Assembly: GCF_000142905.1 (NCBI RefSeq)
Contig: NW_013657614.1
Span: 112,181 to 148,726, forward strand
Direction of reading: 5' to 3'
DNA: 36,546 nt
Origin: Thecamonas trahens ATCC 50062
Taxonomy: Eukaryota; Apusozoa; Apusomonadida; Apusomonadidae
Shown: in pieces, positions 1-11,000 of the stretch
How the letters are laid out: each line of letters opens with the position of its first letter
Numbering within the stretch: position 1 is the stretch's first letter
Program-made: the position numbers and the translations under genes
Notes under the pieces: model-generated
The model's input: the letters and a program-made list of their open reading frames with translations, nothing else
The model's database searches: none
What the model was told of the DNA's origin: nothing

Positions 1-78
1 TAAAACGGGGGGAGGGGGGAGGGGGACGATTGTTGTCTGTCGGTGTGTATGTGGTTTGTGTTACACTCACAGTGTCGT

Positions 79-118
79 GTATGTATATGCGGTCGTGGTC
101 GGGGGGCGATGCTTGTAG
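79..118 (+). other. Possible short intron or intron 3' end before the molybdenum hydroxylase exon
   Basis: The protein frame cannot start at an ATG: an in-frame TAG sits at 116-118, and the first conserved residues begin immediately after it. TTGTAG is a fair acceptor. A GTATGT at 79-84 could be the donor of a 40-base intron, joined to a short frame from an ATG at 49. That would give a 10-residue leader that does not resemble the expected FxVNG strand, so the true first exon more likely lies left of the window. Only the acceptor is reasonably supported. Confidence 0.4.
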
Positions 119-3100
119 GTGCGCGTGTCATCTCCGGCGCCGGAGACTACTCTGCTGGATCACTTGCGGGACATTGAGGGCCTGACCGGGACCAAAGCGT
201 CGTGTCGCGAGGGCGGGTGCGGAGCGTGCGCGGTGCAAGTTGTCCGTGCTGGCGGCGGGCCTGGGACCGGCTCGATCAACGCCTGCCTCTGCCCGCTGGC
301 CTCGCTCGAGGGCGCCAGCGTGACGACGGTCGAGGGCGTGGGTTCGTCCAAGACTGGACTCCATCCGATCCAAGAGCGGTTGGCGGCCGCCAACGGCTCG
401 CAGTGCGGCTTCTGCACGCCCGGCATGGTCATGGCTGCGTACTCGCTCGTCCAGTCGCTCGACGGGCCGCCGACGCACGCCGATATCGAGCACGCACTCG
501 ACGGCAACCTCTGCCGGTGCACCGGCTACCGCGCCATTCTCTCGGCCTTTGGCACGCTTGCCGACGGCAACGAGCCGGTTGACCGCGTCGATCAGCTCGC
601 GCCGAGTGATGGCGACACTGCCGGCCCGCAGCACTTTGTGGCGCCTGCCGGGAGCTCGTGGTACGCACCGACACTGCTGAGCGAGCTGACGGCGGTCGTC
701 GCCGGCCTGCCCTCGCTCGACGGCGTGCGGTTTGTGGGCGGCAACACGTCGCGCGGCGTGTACCACGACATCGACGATGCCTCGGTGGTCTACATCTATC
801 TTCGCCGCATCGCCGACCTGAGCGCGGTGGGCGGGAGCGACGCCGGCCTCGAGCTCGGAGGCGGCACGACGATTGCCCAGCTCATCTCGGCGCTCGACGC
901 GGCGTCGACGCGGTCGCCAACCTCGTTCCCCGCCGCGGTCGAGCATCTCCGCAACATCGCGTCGACCCACGTCCGCAACGCCGCAGGCTGGGCCGGAAAC
1001 CTGGTTATGGTCCGCGACCGCGGCTTTGCCTCGGACGCTGCTACCGTGCTTGCCGGCCTCGGCGCCGAGCTCGAGCTGTACAACGCTGCGACCGGGGCGA
1101 CGTCGAAGAGCTCGGTCCTGGACTTTGTTTCGGCTCCGCCGCCAGCCGGCGAGCTTGTCCTTGTCACCAAGCTCATCATCCCGTTTGCGTCCAAGTCCGA
1201 GTCGTTCCACTCGTACCGGACCGCCATCCGGCCGGTCAACTCGCACGCCCTCGCCAACGCCGCCTTTTACGCCAAGACTAGCGCCGACGGCACTGTGGAG
1301 GCGGCGCGGTTGGTCTTTGGCGCCGTCGGCCCAGCACCGGCTGCACCGGCTGCCGCGGTCGATGCGCTTGTCGGCCACCGATTTGACCAAGGCACACTCG
1401 CCGCGGTGATGGCGGCGGTTGAGGCCACGATCGAGGTCGAGCCTGAGCATGCGTACGTGACCGTCGACCAGCCCGACGGCAAGGTCGCGTACCGCAAGGC
1501 GCTCCTCGGATCGTTTGTGTACAAGTGGTTTGTCGCCAAGGCAACCGGCGTCGAGCAGCCGCCGCTCCACCGGATCCGCCCGGCGCCGTCGGGCACGCCC
1601 GACTACGAGACAGACGGTGCCCACTTGGCGTGTACAAAGCTCTCGGCGCCGCTGCAGGCAACCGGCGAGGCCGTGTATACCGGCGATCTGCCAGCAGGCA
1701 AGCGCGACCTCTACGGCGCCTTTGTCATTTCAACCCGCGGCGCGGTCATGCTCGAGGCCGTCGACGTGGAAGCCGGGCTCAAACTGCCCGGCGTCGTCGA
1801 TGTCATTGTTGCCGCAGACATTCCGGGTGTCAACGACATCGGAACGGTGCCTGGCGAGGACTTGGTGCTCTACGGCGAGCAAGTTCCGTTTGTGGGCGCG
1901 CCGGTAGCGTTTGTGGTGGCTGAGACGCAGGCTGCCGCCGACGCCGCCGCGCGCAGGATCCCGGTCTCGTACGGTAGCGCGTATGAGCCGACATGCCTCA
2001 CGGTCGAGGCCGCCATGGAGGCTGGTCGGTTCTTGCCGGGGACTGACGGTGAGATCTCGCGCGGCGATGCGGCGAGCGCGCTCGAGTCTGCGCCACGCAA
2101 GCTCTCCGGCCGGCTTTACGCCGGCTCGCAGATACACTTTTACATGGAGAAGCAGACAGCAGCGGCACTGGTCGATGAGGGCGACCGGATCAAGCTCGTT
2201 GCGTCGACGCAGGGCATCGACTACTTGCGGACGCGGGTGGCCGGCGTCCTTGGTGTCTCGCCGGAACAGATCGAAGCGACGTGCCGGCGGTGCGGTGGCG
2301 CGTTTGGCGGCAAGGCCACGCGGCCGATTGGGGTCACGTCAGCGGTGGCGGTGGCCGCGACCAAGCTCGGGCGCAACGTCCGGTGCACGCTGCCCATTAC
2401 GACGGACCAGGCCATGGTCGGCGGACGGTCGCGGTACGTGGCTGACTACACGGTCGGGTTTGATGACGATGGCACCATTGTCGGGCTCACTATCGACGGC
2501 GTCGGAGACTCGGGCTGCGCCTACGACTTTATCACCTTTATGACGCACGAGTACGTCGAAGCCCTCGATGACGTGTATTTTATTCCGCACGCCAAGTTTA
2601 CGGTCAAGGCCGTGAACACGCACACGGCTGCGACAACGCCTGTCCGTGGGCCGGCGCATCCGCAGGCAACCTTTGCCATCGAGTCTGTGCTTGACATTGT
2701 GGCGGCGGAGACCGGACTCTCGCCGGACGTCGTTCGCATGCGCAACATGTACACCGCGCAGAACGCCATTGCCATGAACGGCATGTTCATGCGCGGCATG
2801 AACGTGGACGAGATGGTGGCCAAGGTCAAGGCTGACGCTGGGTACGACGCGCTCGTGGCCGAGGTGGAGGCGTACAACGCACAGTCCAAGTGGCGCAAGC
2901 GCGGCATCTCGGTCCAGGGCACGAAGTACGGGGTGGCGCAGATGGCGGCATCGGGCGCGTCGGCGCTGGTCAACGTCTCGGGCACTGCGACGGTGACGGT
3001 CTACCACGCCGGCGCCGAGATCGGGCAGGGTATCAACACCAAGGTGGCGCAGGTGGTGGCCAAGACGCTCGGCTGCCCGCTGGCAGTGATCAAGGTCTGT

Positions 3101-3889
3101 GACTCGTCGACCGACGCGCTGCCCAACATGATTGTCACCGGCGGCTCGGTGGCGTCGGAGGCGTGTTGCGAGGCGGCCCGACAGGCGTGCCTCGACATCA
3201 TCGAGCGGACTGCCCATATCAAGGCCGAGTTGTGGCGCAAGGCCGAGGACGGGGCCGAACCAGGCTTTGCCGACATCATTCCCGTGGCCAAGGCCCAGCA
3301 CGTCTTGCTCTCGGCGTCGGCCAACTTTGTGCCACGCGGGCGACGCGACCGCGGCCCGCGGGGGCGTCCGTGGAATACCGACGGGGTGCAGTACTTTGCC
3401 TTTGGCGCCGCGCTCTCGCTCGTTGAGGTCGACATCCTCACCGGCGAGGTCACCATTCTCCGCTCCGATGTGGCCTACGACTGCGGTAACTCCCTCAACC
3501 CGCTCATCGACATCGGCCAGGCTGAAGGCGCGTTTGTCATGGGCCTCGGCTCGTACTTTACCGAGGACCGGCTGGTGACGCCGTCGGGCGGCAACGCAGC
3601 CGACGGCACCTGGGAGTACAAAGTCCCATCGGTCATGGACGCGCCGGCCCAGTTCAACGTTTCGATCCTCAAGGGCTCTGACTTTGCCTACAACGACGCC
3701 GGTGGTGTCAAGGCCGTCGGCGAGCCGCCCATCTCGCTCGCCATGACGGCCCTCTCGGCCGCCCGCTACGCCGTCGAAGCCTCGCGCGTCGAGCGCGGTC
3801 TCCCGCGCGGCTTTGACCTCGCCATGCCGTTCACCGTCGACCGCGTCCGCACCGCTGCCGCCGTCACTAACAATGATCTCCAGCTGTGA
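119..3889 (+). CDS. Molybdenum hydroxylase, xanthine dehydrogenase/aldehyde oxidase family; 5' exon missing
   Basis: This is a cytosolic-type homodimeric enzyme with two 2Fe-2S clusters, FAD and molybdopterin, oxidising a heterocycle or aldehyde. The reading frame is 1256 codons, close to the usual ~1330. Residues counted from 119: plant-type 2Fe-2S cysteines 29, 34, 37 and 56 (CREGGCGAC, then NAC); the second cluster in QCGFC (~94-98) and NLCRCTGYR (~128-136); FAD loop VGGNTSRGVY (~206); a long Mo-binding half with Gln671, GGAFGGKATR (~727), VRGPAHPQ (~842), EIGQG and VGEPP with the catalytic Glu1202. The frame opens at a GTG directly after TAG and lacks ~14 N-terminal residues, including the usual FxVNG strand, so 116-118 is probably a splice acceptor and exon 1 lies upstream. 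Alignment shows that the residues equivalent to bovine Glu802, Arg880, Phe914 and Phe1009 are Ala733, Glu811, Pro845 and Gln941, so xanthine is an unlikely substrate. Family is certain; substrate is unknown. Confidence 0.93.
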   Translation: MRVSSPAPETTLLDHLRDIEGLTGTKASCREGGCGACAVQVVRAGGGPGTGSINACLCPLASLEGASVTTVEGVGSSKTGLHPIQERLAAANGSQCGFCTPGMVMAAYSLVQSLDGPPTHADIEHALDGNLCRCTGYRAILSAFGTLADGNEPVDRVDQLAPSDGDTAGPQHFVAPAGSSWYAPTLLSELTAVVAGLPSLDGVRFVGGNTSRGVYHDIDDASVVYIYLRRIADLSAVGGSDAGLELGGGTTIAQLISALDAASTRSPTSFPAAVEHLRNIASTHVRNAAGWAGNLVMVRDRGFASDAATVLAGLGAELELYNAATGATSKSSVLDFVSAPPPAGELVLVTKLIIPFASKSESFHSYRTAIRPVNSHALANAAFYAKTSADGTVEAARLVFGAVGPAPAAPAAAVDALVGHRFDQGTLAAVMAAVEATIEVEPEHAYVTVDQPDGKVAYRKALLGSFVYKWFVAKATGVEQPPLHRIRPAPSGTPDYETDGAHLACTKLSAPLQATGEAVYTGDLPAGKRDLYGAFVISTRGAVMLEAVDVEAGLKLPGVVDVIVAADIPGVNDIGTVPGEDLVLYGEQVPFVGAPVAFVVAETQAAADAAARRIPVSYGSAYEPTCLTVEAAMEAGRFLPGTDGEISRGDAASALESAPRKLSGRLYAGSQIHFYMEKQTAAALVDEGDRIKLVASTQGIDYLRTRVAGVLGVSPEQIEATCRRCGGAFGGKATRPIGVTSAVAVAATKLGRNVRCTLPITTDQAMVGGRSRYVADYTVGFDDDGTIVGLTIDGVGDSGCAYDFITFMTHEYVEALDDVYFIPHAKFTVKAVNTHTAATTPVRGPAHPQATFAIESVLDIVAAETGLSPDVVRMRNMYTAQNAIAMNGMFMRGMNVDEMVAKVKADAGYDALVAEVEAYNAQSKWRKRGISVQGTKYGVAQMAASGASALVNVSGTATVTVYHAGAEIGQGINTKVAQVVAKTLGCPLAVIKVCDSSTDALPNMIVTGGSVASEACCEAARQACLDIIERTAHIKAELWRKAEDGAEPGFADIIPVAKAQHVLLSASANFVPRGRRDRGPRGRPWNTDGVQYFAFGAALSLVEVDILTGEVTILRSDVAYDCGNSLNPLIDIGQAEGAFVMGLGSYFTEDRLVTPSGGNAADGTWEYKVPSVMDAPAQFNVSILKGSDFAYNDAGGVKAVGEPPISLAMTALSAARYAVEASRVERGLPRGFDLAMPFTVDRVRTAAAVTNNDLQL

Positions 3890-4027
3890 TCAGATCTTGT
3901 TTTGCATAACAACATTCGCATGTCCAGCAGGAGAGGGAGGGGGGGGAGAGGGTTGGACGGCGGGCGGCAGGCGGCGGTGGTCGGCGGCACTCAACGCGGA
4001 CAACACAGAGACGGCGACTCGAGGCGG

Positions 4028-4999
4028 ATGATTGCAGCGAGGCTGGGCGGAGCATTGCAGGGAGCAGCATGGTGCTGCGCGAGCGGACGGAGCATGGCCA
4101 CGGTGGCCATGAAGTACAGCAGGACGAACCCACCGGGTGGTGGCGGAGCGGGTGAAGCGGCGGCGGAGGGATCAGCAGCAGCGGCGGCGGCGACGGAGGG
4201 GTCGGTGGCGGCGCCGCTTGTGATCATGCATGGACTGCTGGGATCGTCGCAAAACTGGCGGGCGCTGACCAAGGCACTGGCCAAGAGTGCGCAGCGGACG
4301 GTGTATGCGGTGGATGCGCGAAACCATGGCGGGTCGGAGTGGGTTGGGGAGATGGACTACGTCCGTATGGCTGGCGACGTGGAGGCCTTTGTGGCTGAGG
4401 TGGTGGCGGCCGAAGCCGGTCAGGACGTGGCGCCCGTCCTCATCGGACACTCGATGGGCGGCAAGGTGATGATGGAAGCTGCGCTAGGGATGGGCAAGGA
4501 AAAGGTTGCCGGGCTGGTGAGCGTGGACATGGCGCCAGTGGCCTTTGATCTGGAGGCCAGGTCCGAGGTCGGCTCGCTGGTCCGTGGCCTGGCGGCCATC
4601 GAGCTGAGCGAGTTTGCCACGCGGTCCAAGGTGGATGCCCATGTGGCAACCTTTGCGCACGATCCGGCGGTCCGGGCCTTCCTCATGACGAACATTACCG
4701 GCTCTGGCTCCAAGGCTAAGCCGCTCAAGTGGGTTTGCAACATCCAGGACATTGCGGCGTCGCTGGACAAGCTCGGCGCATTTGATGCAGCTGACACACG
4801 GAGGTACGATGGGCCTATGCTCTCCATCTTCGGCACCAAGTCAGACTATGTCCGTGCCGAGGCAGCAAAGGACGCGACCCGCAAGTTCTTCCCCAGCGCG
4901 CAGTTTGTCGGCCTCGACGCCGGCCACTGGGTCCACGCCGAGCAGCCGAACGCCTTTGTCCGCGCCGTCTGCGGCTGGCTGGACGAGCACAGCTTGTAA
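4028..4999 (+). CDS. ABHD11: ABHD11-like alpha/beta hydrolase, probably mitochondrial
   Basis: This is a serine hydrolase of the alpha/beta-hydrolase fold. In animals ABHD11 works in the mitochondrial matrix, and the yeast relative is also mitochondrial. Counting from 4028 (323 aa): oxyanion region HGLLGSSQNW (~61), the family-typical VDARNHGGSEW (~98), nucleophile Ser142 in IGHSMGGK, probable acid Asp273 in TKSDYV, and His300 in DAGHWVHAEQP. The first 30 residues are rich in Arg and Ala with no acidic residue, consistent with a targeting presequence, which favours the 4028 start. An in-frame ATG at 4094 has a better initiation context (A at -3, G at +4), and an upstream ATG lies at 3920, so the start is uncertain. 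An alanine/glycine-rich linker precedes the fold. The gene begins 138 bp after the molybdenum hydroxylase stop and converges on the nucleoporin gene. Confidence 0.88.
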   Translation: MIAARLGGALQGAAWCCASGRSMATVAMKYSRTNPPGGGGAGEAAAEGSAAAAAATEGSVAAPLVIMHGLLGSSQNWRALTKALAKSAQRTVYAVDARNHGGSEWVGEMDYVRMAGDVEAFVAEVVAAEAGQDVAPVLIGHSMGGKVMMEAALGMGKEKVAGLVSVDMAPVAFDLEARSEVGSLVRGLAAIELSEFATRSKVDAHVATFAHDPAVRAFLMTNITGSGSKAKPLKWVCNIQDIAASLDKLGAFDAADTRRYDGPMLSIFGTKSDYVRAEAAKDATRKFFPSAQFVGLDAGHWVHAEQPNAFVRAVCGWLDEHSL

Positions 5000-5008
5000 A
5001 AGAGCACT

Positions 5009-8000
5009 TTAGTTGGCGTAGATGTTCTCGAGATCGTCTGGATCTGAATCGTCCTCCATGCCGATGACAGATATCTCGCGCGGCGGGGGCGACGTGGTCG
5101 GCGATGACGCCAGTGAGCGAGGCGATAGCGGCGGCGACGGCGGATCGGATCTTGGCGGCGTCGAGTTGAAGCCGTAATGTGCCGACATCGAGCCCGGAGA
5201 GCCCGAGGCTGACAGCGACTGCAACGGCCTGGGTGGCGTCGACGCCGACTCGCCCGAGGCAAAGCCGAAGCCAGGGAGCGCAGGTGTCGTGGTTGGTGTG
5301 CCATCGGAAGCGGGCGCAACACCAGTGTTGAAGCCGGCAAGCTTGGTGGAGGAGGAGCCAAAACCAGAGGTCTGCGACGCGGGTGCGGCAGCCGCATCGC
5401 CCTCGGTCTTCTTGCCGAACCCGAACGAAGACTTGGGCGCGGCCGCATCGCCCTCGGTCTTCTTGCCGAACCCGAACGAAGACTTGGGCGCGGCCGCATC
5501 GCCCTCGGTCTTCTTGCCGAACCCGAACGAAGACTTGGGTGCGGCCGCATCGCCCTCGGTCTTCTTGCCGAACCCGAACGAAGACTTGGGTGCAGCTGCA
5601 TCACCCTCGGCCTTCTTGCCGAACCCGAACGAAGTCTTGGGCGCGGCCGCATCACCCTCGGCCTTCTTGCCGAACCCGAACGAAGTCTTGGGTGCAGCTG
5701 CATTGCCCTCGGTCTTCTTGCCAAAGCCCGTGCCAAAGCTAGCTGCAGGCTTGGTGGAAGAGCCAAAACCAGAGGTCTGTGGCGCGGGTGAGGCGGCCGC
5801 ATCGCCCTCGGCCTTCTTGCCAAAGCCCGTGCCAAAGCTAGCTGCAGGCTTGGTGGAGGAGCCAAAACCAGAGGTCTGTGGCGCGGGTGAGGCGGCCGCA
5901 TCGCCCTCGGTCTTCTTGCCAAAGCCCGTACCAAAGCTAGCTGTAGGCTTGGCGGAGGAGCCAAAACCAGAGGTCTGCGACGCGGGTGCGGCAGCCGCAT
6001 CGCCCTCGCTCTTCTTGCCGAACCCGAACGAAGTCTTGGGCGCGGCCGCATCACCCTCGGCCTTCTTGCCGAGCCCGAACGAAGTCTTGGGCGTAGCCGC
6101 ATCGCCCTCGGTCTTCTTGCCAAAGCCCGTACCAAAGCTAGCTGCAGGCTTGGTGGAGGAGCCAAAACCAGAGGTCTGTGGCGCGGGTGAGGCGGCCGCA
6201 TCGCCCTCGGTCTTCTTGCCAAAGCCCGTACCAAAGCTAGCTGAAGGCTTGGCGGAGGAGCCAAAACCAGAGGTCTGCGACGCGGGTGCGGCAGCCGCAT
6301 CGCCCTCGCTCTTCTTGCCGAACCCGAACGAAGTCTTGGGCGCGGCCGCATCACCCTCGGCCTTCTTGCCGAGCCCGAACGAAGTCTTGGGCGTAGCCGC
6401 ATCGCCCTCGGTCTTCTTGCCAAAGCCCGTGCCAAAGCTAGCTGAAGGCTTGGTGGAGGAGCCAAAACCAGAGGTCTGTGGCGCGGGTGAGGCGGCCGCA
6501 TCACCCTCGGCCTTCTTGCCGAGCCCGAACGAAGTCTTGGGCGCGGCCGCATCGCCCTCGGTCTTCTTGCCAAAGCCCGTACCAAAGCTAGCTGTAGGCT
6601 TGGCGGAGGAGCCAAAACCAGAGGTCTGCGACGCGGGTGCGGCAGCCGCATCGCCCTCGGTCTTCTTGCCGAACCCGAACGAAGTCTTGGGCGCGGCCGC
6701 ATCGCCCTCGGCCTTCTTGCCAAAGCCCGTGCCAAAGCTAGCTGCAGGCTTGGTGGAAGAGCCAAAACCAGAGGTCTGTGGCGCGGGTGAGGCGGCCGCA
6801 TCACCCTCGGCCTTCTTGCCGAGCCCGAACGAAGTCTTGGGCGCGGCCGCATCGCCCTCGGTCTTCTTGCCAAAGCCCGTACCAAAGCTAGCTGTAGGCT
6901 TGGCGGAGGAGCCAAAACCAGAGGTCTGCGACGCGGGTGCAGCAGCCGCATCGCCCTCGCTCTTCTTGCCGAACCCGAACGAAGTCTTGGGCGCGGCCGC
7001 ATCGCCCTCGGTCTTCTTGCCGAACCCGAACGAAGACTTGGGTGCAGCTGCATCACCCTCGGTCTTCTTGCCAAAGCCCGTGCCAAAGCTAGCTGCAGGC
7101 TTGGTGGAGGAGCCAAAACCAGAGGTCTGTGGCGCGGGTGAGGCGGCCGCATCGCCCTCGGTCTTCTTGCCGAACCCGAACGAAGTCTTGGGTGCAGCTG
7201 CATTGCCCTCGGTCTTCTTGCCAAAGCCCGTGCCAAAGCTAGCTGCAGGCTTGGTGGAGGAGCCAAAACCAGAGGTCTGTGGCGCGGGTGAGGCGGCCGC
7301 ATCGCCCTCGGTCTTCTTGCCGAACCCGAACGAAGTCTTGGGTGCAGCTGCATTGCCCTCGGTCTTCTTGCCAAAGCCCGTGCCAAAGCTAGCTGCAGGC
7401 TTGGTGGAAGAGCCAAAACCAGAGGTCTGCGACGCGGGCATGTCCTCCGCATCGTTGGACCCGCCATCACTGGAGGTTGAATCCCCCTCGACTTCACCCG
7501 ACTCAACACCGTCCTTGCCGTCATCATCAGACTCGGGGGCAGAGACTGATGGAGAACCAGTTTCAGCAGGCGCCTCGAAGGCGGTCGCGACTGGCTGGGC
7601 CGAGCGCAAGGTCGAAAGATGCGTGCACAGCACCTCGTCGTTGTCCGAATCCGATGCATCATGTACGGCGCCGTCCACTGATGACGCGGCCGAATCCGCC
7701 ACCACCGGCGCAGCAGGCGCAGCGCCACCTTCTTTGCTGGCCTTCTTGCCCCAGGCCGGCTTACCCAGCGTTGAACCACTTCCAAACACAACACCACCAG
7801 ACCGGTTGCTAAAACCGCCAAAGGTCCCAGACACACCGGAAGCAATGGTCTTGTTTCCGTCACCATCTAGCGGGGGCACGAGTGAATGCAGCTCGCGCTT
7901 CTTGCCAAAGCCCGACGTCGTCGAAAGCTTGACGGGCCCCTTCATCACTCCATCTGGCTTGGCACCAGCGGACTTGCCGCTGCGCTGAAAAGAGAACGAC

Positions 8001-11000
8001 GACGACTTGAACGCAAAGCCCGACCCAGGTTTCTCGGCTGCAGGCGGCGGCGCAGCCGAGACAACACCAAACCGGCCGAGCGGTTTCTCGTTTGCCTTCG
8101 AGGCGCTCCCGAACATGACTGTACCATCGTCACTGTCATCGTCGCCGCTAGAAACTGAGCCAATAGACCCATCCTCCACTTGGCCATCTACCCCAGCCGC
8201 CAGCGTCCGAGTCGGTGCCACTGCTTCAGGTGTTGCAGCCGAGGATGTGGATTTGTCGGTATCCAACTTGTCAGCATCTGAGCCAACAGTCGCCTCGGCC
8301 GCGGGTGCCGTCTCTGCAGGCTTACCCCACGACGCAAATGACTTCTTCTTCTTGGCTGGGTTCGGTGTCGTGCATGTCGTGCACGCCGCGATGCCTTCGG
8401 CGTTGTCCATCGTGCACGCCTGGCACTTCCACATTCCATCCGCTGCCTTGGACTCGGCCTCGGCCTTCTTGCCGGCCGCGGCCTTGGCAATCGAAAACGC
8501 AGGTGGGCCGCTCGGCTTGGGCGCCGTCGCTGCCTCGGACTTGTTGTCGGCAGGCGCCGCAGCAGGCTTACCCCACGACGCAAATGACTTCTTCTTCTTG
8601 GATGGGTTTGGTGTCGTGCATGTCGTGCACGCCGCGATGCCTTCGGCGTTGTCCATCGTGCACGCCTGGCACTTCCACATTCCACCCGCTGCCTTGGACT
8701 CGGCCTCGGCCTTCTTGCCGGCCGCGGCCTTGGCAATCGAAAACGCAGGTGGGCCGCTCGGCTTGGGCGCCGTCGCTGCCTCGGACTTGTTGTCGGCAGG
8801 CGCCGCAGCAGGCTTACCCCACGACGCAATGACTTCTTCTTCTTGGATGGGTTTGGTGTCGTGCATGTCGTGCACGCCGCGATGCCTTCGGCGTTGTCCA
8901 TCGTGCACGCCTGACACTTCCACATTCCATCCGCTGCCTTGGACTCGGCCTCGGCCTTCTTGCCGGCCGCGGCCTTGGCAATCGAAAACGCAGGCGGGCC
9001 GCCCGGCTTGGGCGCCGAGTCCCCCGTCTTCTTGAAGCCCGAGAGTGAGAACGGCTTGGCACCACTCGTCTTGGAGCCAGCGTTCCCCGTTTTCTTGAAG
9101 CCGGAGAGCGAGAACGACTTGGCACTGCTCGGCGTGGCACCAGAGTCGCCCGTCTTCTTAAAACCCGCGAGAGAGAACGGCTTCGGCGAGCTTGACACCG
9201 GTGCTCCGAAGGACAAGCTCGATGTCGATGCCGGCTTGGACTCCTCCGCGACATGCTCACCATCAGCGGCGACATCAGCCAGAGAAAGGCTGTCCACAGC
9301 AACCACACAGTCATCGTCGTCACTGCCCTCTGGCGTAGCACACGAGTAGACGCTGTCGAGCTCTTCCTCGACAACTTCGGCGATGGCATTGAGCGACTCA
9401 GAAAATTGCTCCTCGTTCACAAGACAATCGGACGCCACGCCGCTATCGGAACCGTCATCATCCGAGTCGGTTTGCTCCTCTCCTGGAAGCGGCTCATCAC
9501 CAGCCTCGTGCGCTGCGTCAACAGTTGACGACTTGCCGAACGAGGATGCGTTCCAGCCCGACGATCCACTCGCAGCCACAATGGGAAGCTTCGGCACCTT
9601 GCCTCCCAGGGTGAACTTACTTCCGCTGGGGCTCTTCTTCTGCAGCGGACCAGATGCAGCCGACTTGGGCTTGCTGCCAAATTGGAACGTGGGACTCCCA
9701 GCGGTCTTGTCGCCGCCGAGCTTGGCCTTGAAACCGCCAGCCTTGAAGCCGCCAGCCTTGAAGCTGCCAGCCGTGAAGCCACCGACAGCAGGAGCGGGGG
9801 CAGGCGATGCTGCGCCATCGGCAGCCTTGTCGCCGCCGATCTTGGCCTTGAAACCGCCAGCCTTGAAGCCACCGACAGCAGGAGCGGGGGCAGGCGATGC
9901 TGCGCCATCGGCAGCCTTGTCGCCACCGAGCTTGGCCTTGAAACCGCCAGCCTTGAAGCCGCCAGCCTTGAAGCCTCCAGCCTTGAAGCCACCGACAGCA
10001 GGAGCGGGGGCAGGCGATGCTGCGCCATCGGCAGCCTTGTCGCCGCCGAGCTTGGCCTTGAAACCGCCAGCCTTGAAGCCACCTGCAGCAGGAGCGGGCG
10101 CAGGCGATGCTGCGCCATCGGCAGCCTTGTCGCCACCGAGCTTGGCCTTGAAACCGCCAGCCTTGAAGCCTCCAGCCTTGAAGCCACCTGCAGCAGGAGC
10201 GGGGGCAGGCGATGCTGCGCCATCAGCAGCCTTGTCGCCGCCGAGCTTGGCCTTGAAACCGCCAGCCTTGAAGCCGCCAGCCTTGAAGCCTCCAGCCTTG
10301 AAGCCACCTGCAACAGGAGCGGGGACAGGCGATGCTGCGCCATCGGCAGCCTTGTCGCCACCGAGCTTGGCCTTGAAACCGCCAGCCTTGTCGCTACCTG
10401 CAGCAGGAGCGGGGGCAGGCGATGCTGCGCCATCAGCAGCCTTGTCGCCACCGAGCTTGGCCTTGAAACCGCCAGCCTTGAAGCCTCCAGCCTTGAAGCC
10501 ACCTGCAGCAGGAGCGGGGGCAGGCGATGCTGCGCCATCAGCAGCCTTGTCGCCGCCGAGCTTGGCCTTGAAACCGCCAGCCTTGAAACCGCCAGCCTTG
10601 TCGCCACCTGCAGCAGGAGCGGGGGCAGGCGATGCTGCGCCATCAGCAGCCTTGTCGCCACCGAGTTTGGCCTTGAAACCGCCAGCCTTGAAGCCGCCAG
10701 CCTTGAACCCTCCCACAGCAGGAGCGGGGGCAGGCGATGCTGCGCCATCAGCAGCCTTGTCGCCACCGAGCTTGGCCTTGAAACCGCCAGCCTTGAAGCC
10801 ACCGACAGCAGGAGCGGGGGCAGGCGATGCTGCGCCATCGGCAGCCTTGTCGCCACCGAGCTTGGCCTTGAAACCGCCAGCCTTGAAGCCGCCAGCCTTG
10901 AAGCCTCCCACAGCAGGAGCGGGGGCAGGCGATGCTGCGCCATCAGCAGCCTTGTCGCCACCGAGCTTGGCCTTGAAACCGCCAGCCTTGAAGCCACCGA

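Noticed and set aside
128-1624. Minus-strand frame of ~500 codons opposite the molybdenum hydroxylase
   Set aside because: The plus-strand translation has clear family motifs; this is an antisense shadow caused by high GC.
4846-7866. Minus-strand frame of ~1000 codons rich in Arg/Pro overlapping the FG domain
   Set aside because: Off-frame shadow of the same repeats; it starts without the solenoid context and has Arg/Pro-rich composition typical of shifted GC-rich codons.
5289-7988. Long plus-strand frame of about 900 codons opposite the FG repeats
   Set aside because: It is the antisense of a repeat array whose module lengths are multiples of three. The minus strand gives a coherent FG nucleoporin; the plus-strand peptide is an uninformative Pro/Ala/Glu repeat.
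8800-8850. Programmed ribosomal frameshift in the nucleoporin
   Set aside because: No slippery heptamer or following structure is evident, and sister repeat units show the missing base directly; a deletion or sequencing error is simpler.
8800-8850. Intron starting at GTAAGC to repair the frame
   Set aside because: The same GTAAGC is coding (Gly-Lys-Pro) in the intact sister units, so splicing there would be a pipeline artefact.
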